A DNA stretch of 64,000 nt, from positions 3,485,001 to 3,549,000 of the forward strand of contig NC_086182.1 in assembly GCF_023053635.1 (NCBI RefSeq), read 5' to 3'. This document shows positions 23,661-35,368 of the stretch, one piece after another (the stretch's first letter is position 1; each line of letters opens with the position of its first letter). This stretch comes from Elgaria multicarinata webbii (taxonomy: Eukaryota; Chordata; Lepidosauria; Squamata; Anguidae). The position numbers and the translations under genes were made by a program. Under the pieces are notes generated by a model. The model saw only the letters and a program-made list of their open reading frames with translations. It was not told the origin of the DNA and ran no database searches.

Positions 23661-24560
23661 ACAAATCTAGACTTCACTGCTATTGGAAGACTCTTCTTGC
23701 TAACCAATAAACCACCCAGAGGAATTTAAGATTATTTCCCCATGTTCTCTATCTTCTTCACATGAAACCACCTTTTAAAGAAATTTGGCATTGTGACAAA
23801 AAATGTTTCGAGTACCCAGTTCTGTAAATATTCCAACTATTATATCTATTTTGAAGGCTATATAGTTATGGATTTGTTTTTGTGATACTATTGCTTGTTA
23901 CTATGTTTCTTTAGTGTTTTGGTTGAATCTGAAAAAAGCATTGAATTTAGAATTTGAATTTTTTTATGCGTTATGAGACTGTTCAGGCACTAGATTGATT
24001 TTAAGAGCGCATTATTGCTGAAGAACTTATTGCTGGCATTTAATTACAAAGTGTATTGGGAAAAGGAGTGGGATCTCCCAAAAAGCCAGGAAAGGAAACC
24101 CTTGCAAGTTAAGATGTCTGATTTGGGAGATTTGTTGAATGCAACTATGATTTTGGATTGAAATAGAGATTGGATTGAAATATGAAGAATAACCATTTCT
24201 CTTTTGAGATTGGAGATTGGACCCCTGAAAGAGATAAGGGGCACAAATCAAGTGGGGTTGATAAAACTTAGAACAAGAAAATGTATAAAATGAATATGCA
24301 AATTGTCTGATTAGGAAATGGGTCGAGGAGCATAACAAGTATAGTCTATCTGATGTATAAATGCATTTCTATAGAACAGCACAAGTACTAAGAAAACTGT
24401 ACAGAAAAGATGCTAAGGGAGTCTATTAGAATAAATGAAAATAGAATGAATGCAATAACTGTGACAATTTGAGAGACCCATACTTTGCAGCAATGTAGTA
24501 AGAGAATCAAGTACAGTTATTGAACACAGAATAATTGTCTACCTACTCTAGAACCGAGAA
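23661..24560. other. Intergenic stretch, nothing recognised
   Basis: A/T-rich sequence with no exon that fits the GBP frame and no clear repeat. It may hold the old GBP 3' UTR end or simple intergenic DNA. Confidence 0.4.
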
Positions 24561-24570
24561 CCTGATAGAC

Positions 24571-24676
24571 CAGCCTTCCTCAACCTGGGGCGCTCCAGAT
24601 GTGTTGGACTGCTGGCTGGGGCATTCTGGGAGTTGTAGTCCAACACATCTGGAGCGCCCCAGGTTGAGGAAGGCTG
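24571..24676. mobile_element. hAT-like palindromic MITE with 8-bp duplication
   Basis: Its ends are identical to those of 3070-3204. TGATAGAC is repeated exactly at 24563-24570 and 24677-24684. Confidence 0.85.
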
Positions 24677-24766
24677 TGATAGACCCTGCAAATGAAAAAA
24701 ATAAATAAAGGAAGGTGACATCTTTCCTTGGGCTGTTTAGTATAGCTAAAGGTAAATGTTAAACTT

Positions 24767-24898
24767 GGGGTCTATAAAGACCAATGTTTTGTTGTCTTTC
24801 TCCCCCCCCCTTTTTTCCCCTATCTTTTGTTGGGGTCTATAAAGACCAATGTTTTGTTGTCTTTCTCCCCCCCCCCCCTTTTTTCCCCTATCTTTTGC
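24767..24898. repeat. 65-bp tandem duplication
   Basis: GGGGTCTATAAAGACCAATG through the C-run and CCTATCTTTTG occurs twice (starts 24767 and 24832). The copies differ mainly in C-run length, so the duplication is recent. Confidence 0.85.
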
Positions 24899-25385
24899 TA
24901 CAGGTACATAATTATTTGATATAAAACAATTTGTGTGCTGTGTTCTTTTGATTAATGTTTTTGACCCTGTGGATCTTGAGCCTGAGTATGACAACGATGA
25001 TAATGATAATACAACCACAGTTTTAGACTCATCAAAAATATTTTTTTGTCAACAACAGAAAAAATGATGAAACACAACATGACCTAGAAATGGAAAGATG
25101 GCTACAATACAACACAAAGTCCTACGATGATTGTGCAGATATCAGATCCAATAAGATGTGTGCGGTGGACAAAAGATGGTGATAAACATATTATAGAGGA
25201 AAAAAAGCAATATAACATTCTAGTTTAGGTTGTATACAGGTAGTATGATTTTACCATCCAAATTGAGTTTCACACTACAAATGGAGAAAAAGTCTTCACA
25301 AAAAGAGAACAATGAAAATTCTGTTTCATGGTTATGGCCATCCCTATCCCCATCCATTCAACAGAGTCCTTCAGAGTTGCCAACT

Positions 25386-25475
25386 TCAAAGGATCACACA
25401 GGTTTCATCTTGACTGCTGTGATGGTGCTCAGTCAAGCATTTGCTCATGGCTCTTTCTTCGTGAAGCAGCTTCTC
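25386..25475 (-). pseudogene. GBP: GBP coding exon 10 with CaaX box CVIL
   Basis: After the acceptor CCCTCTCGCCAG, 29 codons in the right phase end QDETCVIL and TGA. A C-terminal CaaX box is the hallmark of GBP1, GBP2 and GBP5. Leu in the last place predicts geranylgeranylation, as in human GBP2 (CNIL) and GBP5 (CVLL). It was found by following the phase of exon 9. The 1.84-kb intron leaves a small chance that another exon exists. Confidence 0.82.
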
Positions 25476-25979
25476 CTGGCGAGAGGGAATGCAGAACAAA
25501 GTAAACACCAGTTGATCTTAAAGCAGGGCAGGAAGGGGGAGTGTAGAGGATCACACACATGTGTTGGGAGATGAGCTACAATCTGACCCAGCAATGTTCT
25601 AGGATTGCCACCTCTCAGCTAGTGCCAGGATCCTTGAAACTTTACAAGGCTGGAACCAACAGGATTTCCCCTCCCTATAAAGTGCCAATTACCTGAGAGT
25701 TACCAGAATACTTCCAACTCCTCCAGCTGCACAGCCTAACAGGTTCGTCCTTAGCAAAAAAATCAACCTTGGAGCAGTCACTGACTTTGACTGCAGCTCC
25801 TCTGAGCATTCTGGACCACTGAAAGCTAGTGACACTTTAGGAATTCAGATGAAGGGAGGAACCTGGACTAGCACGTCTTTGTTTCTACTCGCCTTAGGGG
25901 AGCCTTGTTGCTTCCCAAAATACACATTTTCATAGGAATGCAGGAGTCCTTGAGACAAGCTATAACTCATCTCCCTTCC

Positions 25980-26830
25980 AGTGCCAGATTTAGAAACACA
26001 CGAAGTAAGCCATGGTTTAGGGCCTCATATTATAAGGGGTCTCTAAATATGTTGGAGATAAAAAAGTTGTGTTCTAATTGAAATTGCTTTGGCTTCAATA
26101 TGTTTGAAAGTGGCTGTGAGTTACAACGGAGTTGTCTTAGCTAGAGAAAGCGTGGCAACATAGCATTTCATATTGGAGGCAATAAGCACAGACTAGAACC
26201 AGTTTAAAAGAAGTTCAAACCAATTTATGTTGCAGCTTTGCTGGCTAGGGAATGCTGGGAATTGTGGGACTTTTTTGTCTAATCATGCATAGGGTTGTAC
26301 CTTTACTTTATTAGTCCTTTTATTAATGCAGAAACATGATGGATTGAATTTCTAAAAGAACATATTAAAAAAAACTTATTTTTTGGCGGGGCGGGGGGGA
26401 TACCTGAATGTTTTTCCATTTTTTTCAGAATATGTTGCCATATCTTCTTGCTCACTTATGTGCATATTTTCATTGAGTCTAATAATAATAGGAAGAGCCA
26501 GGTTGGATCAGACCCAAGGCTCATCTAATCCAGCATTGTCTTTGCACAGTGGACAAGGAGACGCCCACGTGACGCCCACATGCAGGACATGAGTGAAAGC
26601 AGTGCTGGATTCAGGAACACATCAAGTGAGCCATGGCTTAAGGGCTTCATATTACAAGGGGGCTCTAAATATGTTGGAGATAACTAAGATTAAATCACTC
26701 TGGCTGAAATATGTTGGATGGTTTTGTGTAAATTACAGCAGAGTTGCCTTGTGCAGAGAAAGCGTGGCAATATTGGAGGCAATAAGCGCAAACTAGAGCC
26801 AGTTTAAGCAAAGTTCATATAACTTACTTT
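25980..26830. repeat. Two diverged copies of a local repeat in the last GBP intron
   Basis: Blocks at about 25980-26225 and 26600-26825 share AAATATGTTGGAGATAA, AGAGAAAGCGTGGCAA and TATTGGAGGCAATAAGC in the same order. They are about 600 bp apart in direct orientation. Confidence 0.65.
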
Positions 26831-27318
26831 ATTAGTCGTTTTATATACATCTTCAGAGAAGGCTAGCTAACACGGTTTAACTACAAGCGCACCCTAAGAC
26901 TGGGTGTTACCCTTTCAATATTCTTCCTATTATAATGTAATACACATTTTCTCTTTCTTTTTATGGAACAGACCTCTGAATTTTGATATGGCTTAGGACC
27001 TCAGCATGTCTTAAACCGGCTTAGAGTGCAACAGCACCTCCCTACTTGTGTTCCCAGCAACTGGCAAGCAATCTCCAGCAAGCAGAATAAAGCATGCAAG
27101 CTACACAATTTCGGCAAATCGCCATTCATATTTTACTCTCTCCAAAAGTGTGATGTAAATTGGCCTCAAGAGTTTGGAGCCCTCTAGGGACAAAAAATCC
27201 ACTTATTTGTCTGCGGTTATGGCTGCTCATCCTGAGACCTTTTGACAGTGTACCTGTGTACGTTTGAAACATCTTACAACATAAAATGAAATATATAGGG
27301 ACAAGGGAGGGCTGTTAC

Positions 27319-27518
27319 CTTGAGCCTTCGGTTCATCTCTCGCTCTTGCTCCTGCTCGTACTGCTGCCTCCTCCTGTCCGCCTCCATCTTGGCAATCAGC
27401 GCCCTTTGTTGCTGCTCAAACCTCCATTGGTTTTCTTGGATGATCCGCTGGGTGTCTTCTTGCCATTTTCTATGTTGCTGAGCTGCCCATTCAGCGGCCT
27501 CAGCCTTGGCTCTCTCCG
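27319..27518 (-). pseudogene. GBP: GBP coding exon 9 (charged C-terminal helix)
   Basis: The acceptor is TCTCTTTAG|C and the donor is CTCAAG|GTAACA. It encodes AERAKAEAAEWAAQQ and a Gln/Glu/Arg-rich helix ending EMNRRLK. This matches the alpha-12/13 effector-domain helices of GBPs. Confidence 0.92.
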
Positions 27519-27944
27519 CTAAAGAGAAAATAAAATCTGAAATGTATCCCATCCATTGGTAATGTTTCTGAGCCCTTAGAAACAGCAGCATTCTTTAGAT
27601 AGGCCTGCAATCCCTAGGAGCCCAAGTCTCCCATGGATCTGGAGAAACCATTAGAACTGAGAAATAAAAGTGAACTGAAATGCAACAAAAGGTCCAAGCT
27701 GGTTACGTCATTAATGGCTCACTGCCTCTGTCCCAAAGAGCACCCCACCAATGGAGGTTCCTGACAGTGACATTGCGCTGTAACATGGAAATTGCTTCTC
27801 AACCTTAATCGATCCTCCCTTACTGAAATGTTGGGCTTGCAATCTTTATGGTGAGAAGGAGATTAGAGATGGGCATCTCTCTCTTGTTACTTTTTGGGGA
27901 ATGTCCATCAGTCAGCTACTTGGGGGCAAAATCCCATCTTCAAG

Positions 27945-29255
27945 TATTACCTGATGGGATCTGAGCTGGCGGGAACAGACCAAGAAAGAGACCTGGGGGT
28001 GTGATGAAAACTCGATGAAAATGTCAATCCAGTGTGGCTGCTGTAAAAAATGCAAACTCCATGTAAAGGCATAATTAAACGGGAACTGGGAATAAAACTA
28101 CCAACATCATACTGCCTTTATACAGATCTATAGTGTGACACACTTAGAATACTGTGTCACCACACCTAAAAAGAGATATTGTAGAGCAAGAAAAAAGGAG
28201 CTGGTACTACTCCCCTATGAGGGATGGTTTAGCTTGGGGGAAAAAGAGGCTATGGGGAGACATGATAGAGGTATTCAAAATTGTGCATGGTGTGGGGAGG
28301 GAGACATTTTTCTCCCTCTTTCATAGTACTAGAACCCAGGGTCATCCCATGAAACTGATTTGTGGGAGATTCAGGACAGATAAAAGGAAGTACTTCTTCA
28401 CACAGTGCATAGTTAAACTATGAAATTCGCTACCAACATGATGTAGTGATGGCTGTAAGGAAGGGGTAAATTCATACATGGAATGGCTGTTCTTAAAATA
28501 TGTTAAAGTGTTCTATTGTTATGGTTTTAGGAGCGGAGTAGATAACCGGCCAGATGTATGGGGGCGTTCTGGTACTTCCTGGAACTGCTTGGGGCCAGGC
28601 CAGCCGACCTTGAGAGAAATTAACATCTCTGGAGAGGTGTGAAAGATCATCGCAGGGAGAGCCGAAGGGAGGGGGAAAGGAGTAGAAAAGTATCTATAAA
28701 GGGCATACTTTGAAAGGGGGCTTTTGTTCTGAGCTGGCTGACTCCATGGCTGGGTGACGTATGATATTGTAACTTAGTTTTTAGTTTGCATGGTTCTGGG
28801 TTCAATATATATCTGCATGTACCTATAGTTTTAGTTACTAATCCTGTTTGCTTGCCTCTTTCCTAAATAAATTGGGCTTAAACCTCCAAACTGTGAGCTG
28901 TGTGCGTTTTGTTCTGGGGATTGTGCAAAATCCAGTGGAAGGCCAGCTTGGCTGGGTCCAGTCTCCTTTACAATGGTCACCAATTTGGATGGCTTTAAAA
29001 GGGTGGTGGTGGATAAATTCCTGGAGGAGAAGGCTATCAATGGCTACTAGTCCTGCTGGCTATGTCCTACTTCCACTATCAGAGACAGTAAGCTTATGTA
29101 ATCTCTCCCACCTCAGTTCCCCAGTTGCTGGGGAACATGGGTGGGAGGGTGAGGTTGCACTCATGTCCTGCCTGTAGATTTCCCATCAACATCAACAGAA
29201 CGCTTGACTAGATGGACCCTTGGTCTGATCCAGCAGGGCTCTTCTTACTTTCTTA
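27945..29255 (+). mobile_element. CR1 LINE 3' part split by a solo LTR
   Basis: Left part (RTDKRKYFFTQCIVKL end, 28154-28453) and right part (LTR junction to TCTGATCCAGCAGGGCTCTTC) rejoin in CR1 order across the LTR at 28454-28972. Confidence 0.75.
28454..28972 (+). mobile_element. Solo LTR of an LTR retroelement (fossil)
   Basis: It begins TGTAAGGA and ends TTTACA (TG...CA), with a 5-bp duplication ATGGC/ATGGT at 28449-28453 and 28973-28977. TATAAAGGG-like and AATAAA signals lie inside. No internal region is present. The family is not assigned. Confidence 0.75.
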
Positions 29256-29390
29256 TTTACTATTCCTCTTGTTGGGGTGCAGTAGAGTGGTCCAACTGAA
29301 TTAAGTATGGGACACAGGGCCTTTGCCACCCAGAAGGTACCAGCTACAACAAATCAGCACCAATATCCATCCCATTTACCAGGTCCTTAC

Positions 29391-29493
29391 CTGCAATTTT
29401 CTCCTCTTCCTCTCTGAGGGCTTTATCGGTTTGAAGTATGGTTCTGCCAACATTCTTCTTACCCTCAAGGAACTGCTTCAGGATGTCATTGGC
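29391..29493 (-). pseudogene. GBP: GBP coding exon 8
   Basis: The acceptor is CTATCCAG|GCC and the donor is GCAG|GTAAGG. It encodes ANDILKQFLEGKKNV and TILQTDKALREEEEKIA, matching human VLQKYLKSKES and ILQTDQALTE. Length is 103 bp, phase 0 to 1. Confidence 0.93.
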
Positions 29494-30186
29494 CTGGATA
29501 GAGGTGTAACAACAGTCAGCAGAGCTTAAGCAGAGAGTATTATTATGAACAAGCTTGGTGTATGCTGTCTTACTAAAACACTCTCCCTATCCTACGGGAA
29601 GGCTGTCGATCTTCTGTCAGAAAGGTTCATTTGAAATGATCCGCTCCTTCTTAAGAGAGGGCAGACAACATACTTTGTGGCTGGAGACACACTCAGATTC
29701 AATTCAAATATTCCTAGTCATTTCCAAGGTTAAGTTCTGGAAACAGGTTTTGAACATTAACAGAAGACACTGAGAGCACATGGTCCTGATTGCCTCCCCG
29801 CCCCCATGATGTCACCAAGAAATCTCTTCTACCCAACAATCTGGAAGCACTTTTTAAAATAGTTCTTTTTAATGAATAAGGTGGAAAAGTAAAAAAATTA
29901 ATGGCTAAATGTTTATGTAGCAATTTTAAAAATAAGTCAAGCAGACAGCAAACTCAAGCATAGAGTGGACATTGGACAACTGAGCCGCCATTCGATTCCC
30001 TCGCATGCGCATCTGTCCTTTCAGTTGCACAGCAGGGCCCATCCTGCAGCTGAGAGTTGCATTCTCAGCTCTGTTTCTATTATGTCTGTAGTCGCCCTGA
30101 GAACTGTGACCCTCTAAGGGCCAAAGCACACAGGGCAGGGCACGTCCATGACTGGATCTCCCAATGTCTTAGATGCAGCGAGAGAT

Positions 30187-30994
30187 GAAACAAAACCATA
30201 AACAATTAAAAAATACACAACAAAATTATAAAACATTAACATAGATGGAGGGCTGGATTATTCTCCAAAGGCCTGCTTGAACAAAAAAGTTTTAGCCTGC
30301 TTCTGAAAGCCCATCAAGGAGGGAGCCAGCCATAGACCTGGCCACGGTGACACATGCCTTAGTTACATCCCAATTGGATTACTGTAACGCGCTCTACGTG
30401 GGGCTGCCTTTGAAGAGTGTTCGGAAATTCCAGCTGGGTCAAAGAGCTGCAGCCAGATTGTTGACCGGGGCTGGTTACAGGGAGCAGACAACTCCCCTGT
30501 TAAAACAGCTCCACTGGCTTCCAGTCTGGTTCCGGGCACAATTCAAAGTGCTGGTTATGACCTATAAAGCTCTATATGGTTCGGGTCCAGGTTATTTGAA
30601 AGAACGTATTCTCCCTTATGAGCCTGCCCGTGCTTTGAGACCTTCTGGAGAGGCCCTTCTTTCAGTCCCACCTTCTTCACAGGCACGCTTGGTGGGAACA
30701 TGGGAGAGGGCCTTCTTGGTGGCTGCTCCGGTGCTCTGGAACTCTCTTCCTGGGGAAGCTAGGCTGGCTCCCTCCTTGATGGGCTTTCGGAAGCAGGCTA
30801 AAAGTTTTTTGTTCAAGCAGGCCTTTGGAGAATAATCCAGCCCTCCATCTATGTTAATGTTTTATAATTTTGTTGTGTATTTTTTAATTGTTTATGGTTT
30901 TGTTTCCCTTCCCCCCCCATGTATATTTTAAACTTTGTAAGGCCGCCTTGAGGCCCAGCATTGGGCAAAAGGCGGGATACAAATAAATATAATA

Positions 30995-31036
<42 letters not shown>
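30187..31036 (+). mobile_element. L2-clade LINE 3' end, subfamily B, with inverted copy of its own 3' part
   Basis: RT C terminus (SQLDYCNALYVGLPLKSVRK, LHWLPVWFRAQF, RAFLVAAPVLWNSLP) is open over 30347-30835, followed by 3' UTR and (AAT)n. The left 145 bp (30187-30331) are an inverted copy of 30762-30906 with two mismatches seen by eye. Confidence 0.85.
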
Positions 31037-31038
<2 letters not shown>

Positions 31039-31039
31039 A

Positions 31040-32040
31040 AACCTAGGTTCTCACAGCACCAGTGTTGGAAGAGGACGCGTTTAACGCTTTCCCCATAAAG
31101 ACGTATTCCCGATCCACTTCCAATTTTATTTGCAGCTCCCAGCAGCTGCTTTTTAAATACACTTGAAAGCACCATTGACTTCCTGAGACACCTCTGCTTC
31201 AGCCCTAACTGTGAGGCAGGTCTAGGCACCTTGTTAGCGGAGGCAGAACTAGAGATGACTGTCGTCAGGAAATCTGGCCCTTTCTGGGCTTGCTGGATTT
31301 CTGCGACGCGCCCCACTCAGCGTGCTTTTGTGATCCAGCTGCACAGTTTCCCCAAGTTCAGGGGCCCTTTAACACTTTTTTTTGGTTTTAGCTGTAATTT
31401 ACGCAAATAGAAATTTGCGTAGGTTTTAGTCACAAATCACGCAAAATTGCATTATTTGCTCACACTGAAGGTGTAAATTGCCCAAATTTACATAATTTGT
31501 GGAAATTATGGCTTAGTTGGTGCAAATAATGCAAATTTGCACAGTATACTCCCCAAATTTAAGCAAATGTTCTTTTATGCACAAAAAATCCCAGAAATTC
31601 TGCCATCTGGCGCCGAGTCAGGCCAGCTGGTGGAAGATAGAATGGAGTCTTGGGGGTCCAAACCAATGAAAGCTCGTCAAGCTCCACTCCTCAACCTCAT
31701 CCGACATCCCTAGGCAGAACTAACCACCCCACCCCCCGCCATGATCTCTCTCCTAGTCTTTCCTTGGGTGTGTCTTTACTGGATCTGTTGCTTGAGCTGC
31801 ATGCCTTCCTATTGGCTCCTGTGTCGACCAATGGTGCAACTGGGCTAGTGGGAGAAGCCTTTATTTTTCATGAGTTCAGAATTCCTAAGAATTTACCCAC
31901 TAAGATTTGTGTTTCAGATCTTTGAACTCTTGATTCTGAGGGCATTTGTCAATTCATTTTATTTAGGCTTGTCTGATAACTGCTCTGCAGTCAATCTGGC
32001 TCACTGAATCCTGCACACAAAAGTTCTCCAACAAGTGCTG
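31040..32040. other. GBP intron stretch without recognised element
   Basis: Contains an AT-rich part at 31380-31570 with repeated short words such as GCAAATTTGC and AATTTGCG, perhaps a decayed palindromic element. No exon. Confidence 0.4.
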
Positions 32041-32095
32041 TAGAATTTCACCGATCTGATCCAACAGTATTATAACCAGTAGCCCTAACTCTCAC

Positions 32096-32308
32096 CATTA
32101 CTCCCATGTTAGGTTCTTGGTGGTATCTTTGTTCCAGTTTCTTCAGGTCATCCTCAAAACACTTGTGGCCACCAGGCCGGGAATAAATTCCTCCCTTGAT
32201 CTTGCACTCAAAAGCCTGAGACAGCGATGTCAGCACAGCTTCACTGCGTGTCGAGGACTCCTGCTTGTTCTTACAGCAGTATTGCTCCTTCTTCTTATTT
32301 AAGATTTT
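32096..32308 (-). pseudogene. GBP: GBP coding exon 7
   Basis: The acceptor is TCCTGCTAG|AAA and the donor is ATG|GTGAGA. It encodes KILNKKKEQYC and later GGIYSRPGGHKCF, like GIYSKPGGY in human GBPs, ending RYHQEPNMGVM. It is 213 bp, 71 codons, with no stop. Confidence 0.93.
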
Positions 32309-33685
32309 CTAGCAGGACAAACATACAAATCAAGCTGACCAAAAGCTAAACTTGTTACTAGGGTCTGAGAGAGCACCATTTAGGTTGGAATGGTTTCTGG
32401 TGTTCAAATAGGGCTGAGCCAGGATTTTAAGTTGTATAGTTATATACGCTACTCACATTCCCATCTTATTGGTGTCTTATATGATCACTTATCTATGGAC
32501 AATGAGCCCATATCAACTTCTGATTTGTTTACCATGGTGAAGTCTTCTAAGGATGGCTATGCCGTTGTATGTCTCAGGGATGCTTCCCATATAGAGATGG
32601 TCCAATGACAGGGGCAAAGCAACTGCCTGGATTGCCAAAATTTTGGGGAGAGGACACGCAGCTGTTTGACAAGGTGTGCAGAGCCAACTTAGCAGTTCCT
32701 TGGCTGGGCAAAATTCCCTACATTCTAAATGTCTCCCAACCATTTAACAAAAAGGTCAGGCTGCTCATTTTGGTGCTCAACAGACCTTTGTAGGTTAAAA
32801 TGTACTCACAATTCAGATGTTTAGAAGTATGAATTTGTGAATTTGTAAAAGTGTGAATTTATTTGCATTTTCAGTCCATGCTTATAGGTGAAGTGGGGGT
32901 TCAAATTTAGGCTACTTTTGGCACCCACAAATCTGGGCTTGTATTTATTCCAGATTAATGGATCTGCAGCAAAATAACATAATAGTTATGTTACAGGGAT
33001 AAAAATGAAAAATATATACAAAAATAGACTGTCTTAGGGTATACTAGAAAGATACAAGCTGGAGACAGATAGGAAGGGAAGAGGGCCAGCTATTTTGCTG
33101 CCTGGGGTGAAAAACTAGATGCCTCCCCCTGCCATTACAGATACAAAAGCTGACTGGAGTGGCAATACTGTAGTTGGGGCAGTGTCCTCCACTGCACCTG
33201 AAGGCAGCAGGCCAGCTCTGGGCAGGCTGCATGGCACGCAGCTCTCTCCTCCAAAACCTCCTAGTATCTGCCGCCTGAGGCAACTGGCTCACTCTGACAA
33301 ATGGTAGGGCCGGTTGTGGAAGGGAAGCTGAGCAAGGCAGTTTTTCAAGCAGGAAGCACAACTTGACTGAGCTGAAGCCCAACATGTCATGACTGCAAGA
33401 GGAAACAGATGAGATGTAGCAAAGAGATGTCTCTTGCTATCAGACCCAGGTGCAATCCTCTTTCTGCCTCCTAGTGGCTTACCAGAAAATGGAGCCACCA
33501 GAAGGCAGGGCTGAAGTGGCTAATTCAGCAGTTGTTGGGCGATAAAAGGAGTGAAGGGTTCCATAAGGCTGAATGAAATGCAGCCACTCGCTACCTGCCC
33601 ATGCTTACTGAGGCCCAGCTTTCCCAACAGACCACCACCTTTGACATGTGGCCTCTTAATGCTGACATCTCAAGATACAACTTAC

Positions 33686-33966
33686 CATGAGCCTAGCCTG
33701 GAAGTGCTGGGTGTCATCATTGAAGGCACGAGCCATGAACACCCGGAGGGCCTCATTCTCATACTCTGTGTGAATCCCCAGTAGCTCCTGAACTGTCTCC
33801 ATAGGCAGCTTCACCTTCTGCTTCATCAGCTCCACATATCGAGCAACAGCGTTATTCACAGCAGCTGAGTTCTCAATTTTGGCCAAGGCCAGCACACCAT
33901 TCTCCATGCATGGCACTTTCCCACTGCAGATGGTGTCCACATAGGTCTCCACCAGCTTCGCCAGCA
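33686..33966 (-). pseudogene. GBP: GBP coding exon 6 (middle helical domain)
   Basis: The acceptor is CCTTGTAG|T and the donor is ATG|GTAAGT. It encodes LAKLVETYVDTICSG, PCMENGVLALAKIENSAAV and the following helix up to FQARLM. This is a strong family signature. The frame is open. Confidence 0.94.
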
Positions 33967-34394
33967 CTACAAGGAGAAAAGTAATGCAAGCCCTTGTGGT
34001 TTTAGGGGCATGTTCAGCTACCTGTGCTCATAGTATCTCACAACAGTGTAAAATCAAATGTCTAAGGCAGTGTCAGGCACAGTGGATCTTGAACACTGGG
34101 GAGCAGGCCATGGCTCCCTGCTCCACTGGTCTTTGGCTGGTGGGCACATGATCCGCAAGTGGAACCTTATGACCTGAACTTAGTTGGGACACCACAGAAG
34201 AACCACAATGTATTTGGAGAAAGAGGGGAAGGGGGAGATATCTGAAGACACTTTCAATGTTTTAATTATTTAATATCATTAAAATACTGGACATATTAAA
34301 ACTGGGTCTGTTGTTGTCACTTCAGGTTAAAAGCAGATTTTGTGTCAGAGTGTTCAAAGGCCACTGGCCTTGACCCTGTGCTATGACAACAGCT

Positions 34395-35128
34395 GCTCAG
34401 AGAAAGGAATACGGGGCTGGTAGGACAAAAGTACAAAAGCTGGGTTACAGTTAAACCTCAAAAAAACCAAGATTATGGCAACCAGCTTGATTGATAACTG
34501 GCAAATAGAGGGAGAAAACGTGGAGGCAGTGACAGACTTTGTATTTCTGGGCGCAAAGATCACTGCAGACGCTGACTGCAGCCAGGAAATCAGAAGACGT
34601 TGACTTCTTGGGAGGAGAGCAATGACAAATCTTTATAAAATAGTTAAGAGCAGAGACACCACACTGACAACAAAGGTCCGCATAGTTAAAGCAATGGTAT
34701 TCCTCGTAGTAACCTATGGCTGCGAGAGCTGGACCATAAGGAAAGCTGAGCGACGGAAGATAGATGCTTTTGAATGTGGTGTTGGAGGAAAATCCTGAGA
34801 GTGCCGTGGACTGCAAGAAGATCAAACCAGTCCATACTCCAGGAAATAAAGCCAGACTGCTCACTTGAGGGAATGGTATTAAAGGCAAAACTGAAGTACT
34901 TTGGCCACATAATGAGAAGACAGGATACCCTGGAGAAGAGGCTGATGCTAGGGAAAGTGGAAGGCAAAAGGAAGAGGGGCCGACCAAGGGCAAGATGGAT
35001 GGAGGATATTCTGGAGGTGACAGACTTGACCTTGGGGAAGCTGGGGGTGGCGACAGCCGACAGAAAGCTCTGGCGTGGGCTGGTCCATGAAGTCACGAAG
35101 AGTCGGAAGCGACTGAACGAATAAACAA
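34395..35128 (+). mobile_element. BovB (RTE-clade) LINE 3' part
   Basis: It encodes LNLKKTKIMATSLIDNWQIEG, later KLKYFGHIMRRQDTLEKRLM, RGRPRARWMEDI and ends EVTKSRKRLNE. Then come GAGTCGGAAGCGACTGAAC and an ACAA tail. This is the BovB C terminus known from squamates and ruminants. It has several stops and shifts and is 5' truncated. It lies antisense to GBP in the intron after exon 5. Confidence 0.92.
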
Positions 35129-35138
35129 CAGGACTCAC

Positions 35139-35368
35139 AGCGGCCAGTGACAACATGCCCGCCTGGGATGGTCTTTTCCTTGGATGTCCAGCGGACGTAA
35201 CTGCTTGTTCTACGAAGTCGGGGTCCAGCTCACCCTCCTGCATCTGCTCCAGTCTATTCAGGTTCTTCCCCTCAGTCGGGCGCTCAAAGACAAAACATTT
35301 CCGGGTGGGGAAGAACATCCGGATGCAGTTGCGAGGCAGGTTGAAGAGCTCCACTTCACGGGTGTCAC
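35139..35368 (-). pseudogene. GBP: GBP coding exon 5 with 13-nt deletion
   Basis: It starts after TTCCCTCTAG with FNLPRNCIRMFFPTRKCF and ELDPDFVEQ. The family match then continues in another frame (SYVRWTSKEKTIPGG) up to the donor CGCT|GTGAGT. At 230 bp it is 13 bp shorter than the 243 bp expected from collinearity with human GBP1. The missing codons match human VADFC between FVQQ and SY. The result is a frameshift. A BovB LINE lies only a few bp beyond the donor. Confidence 0.9.
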
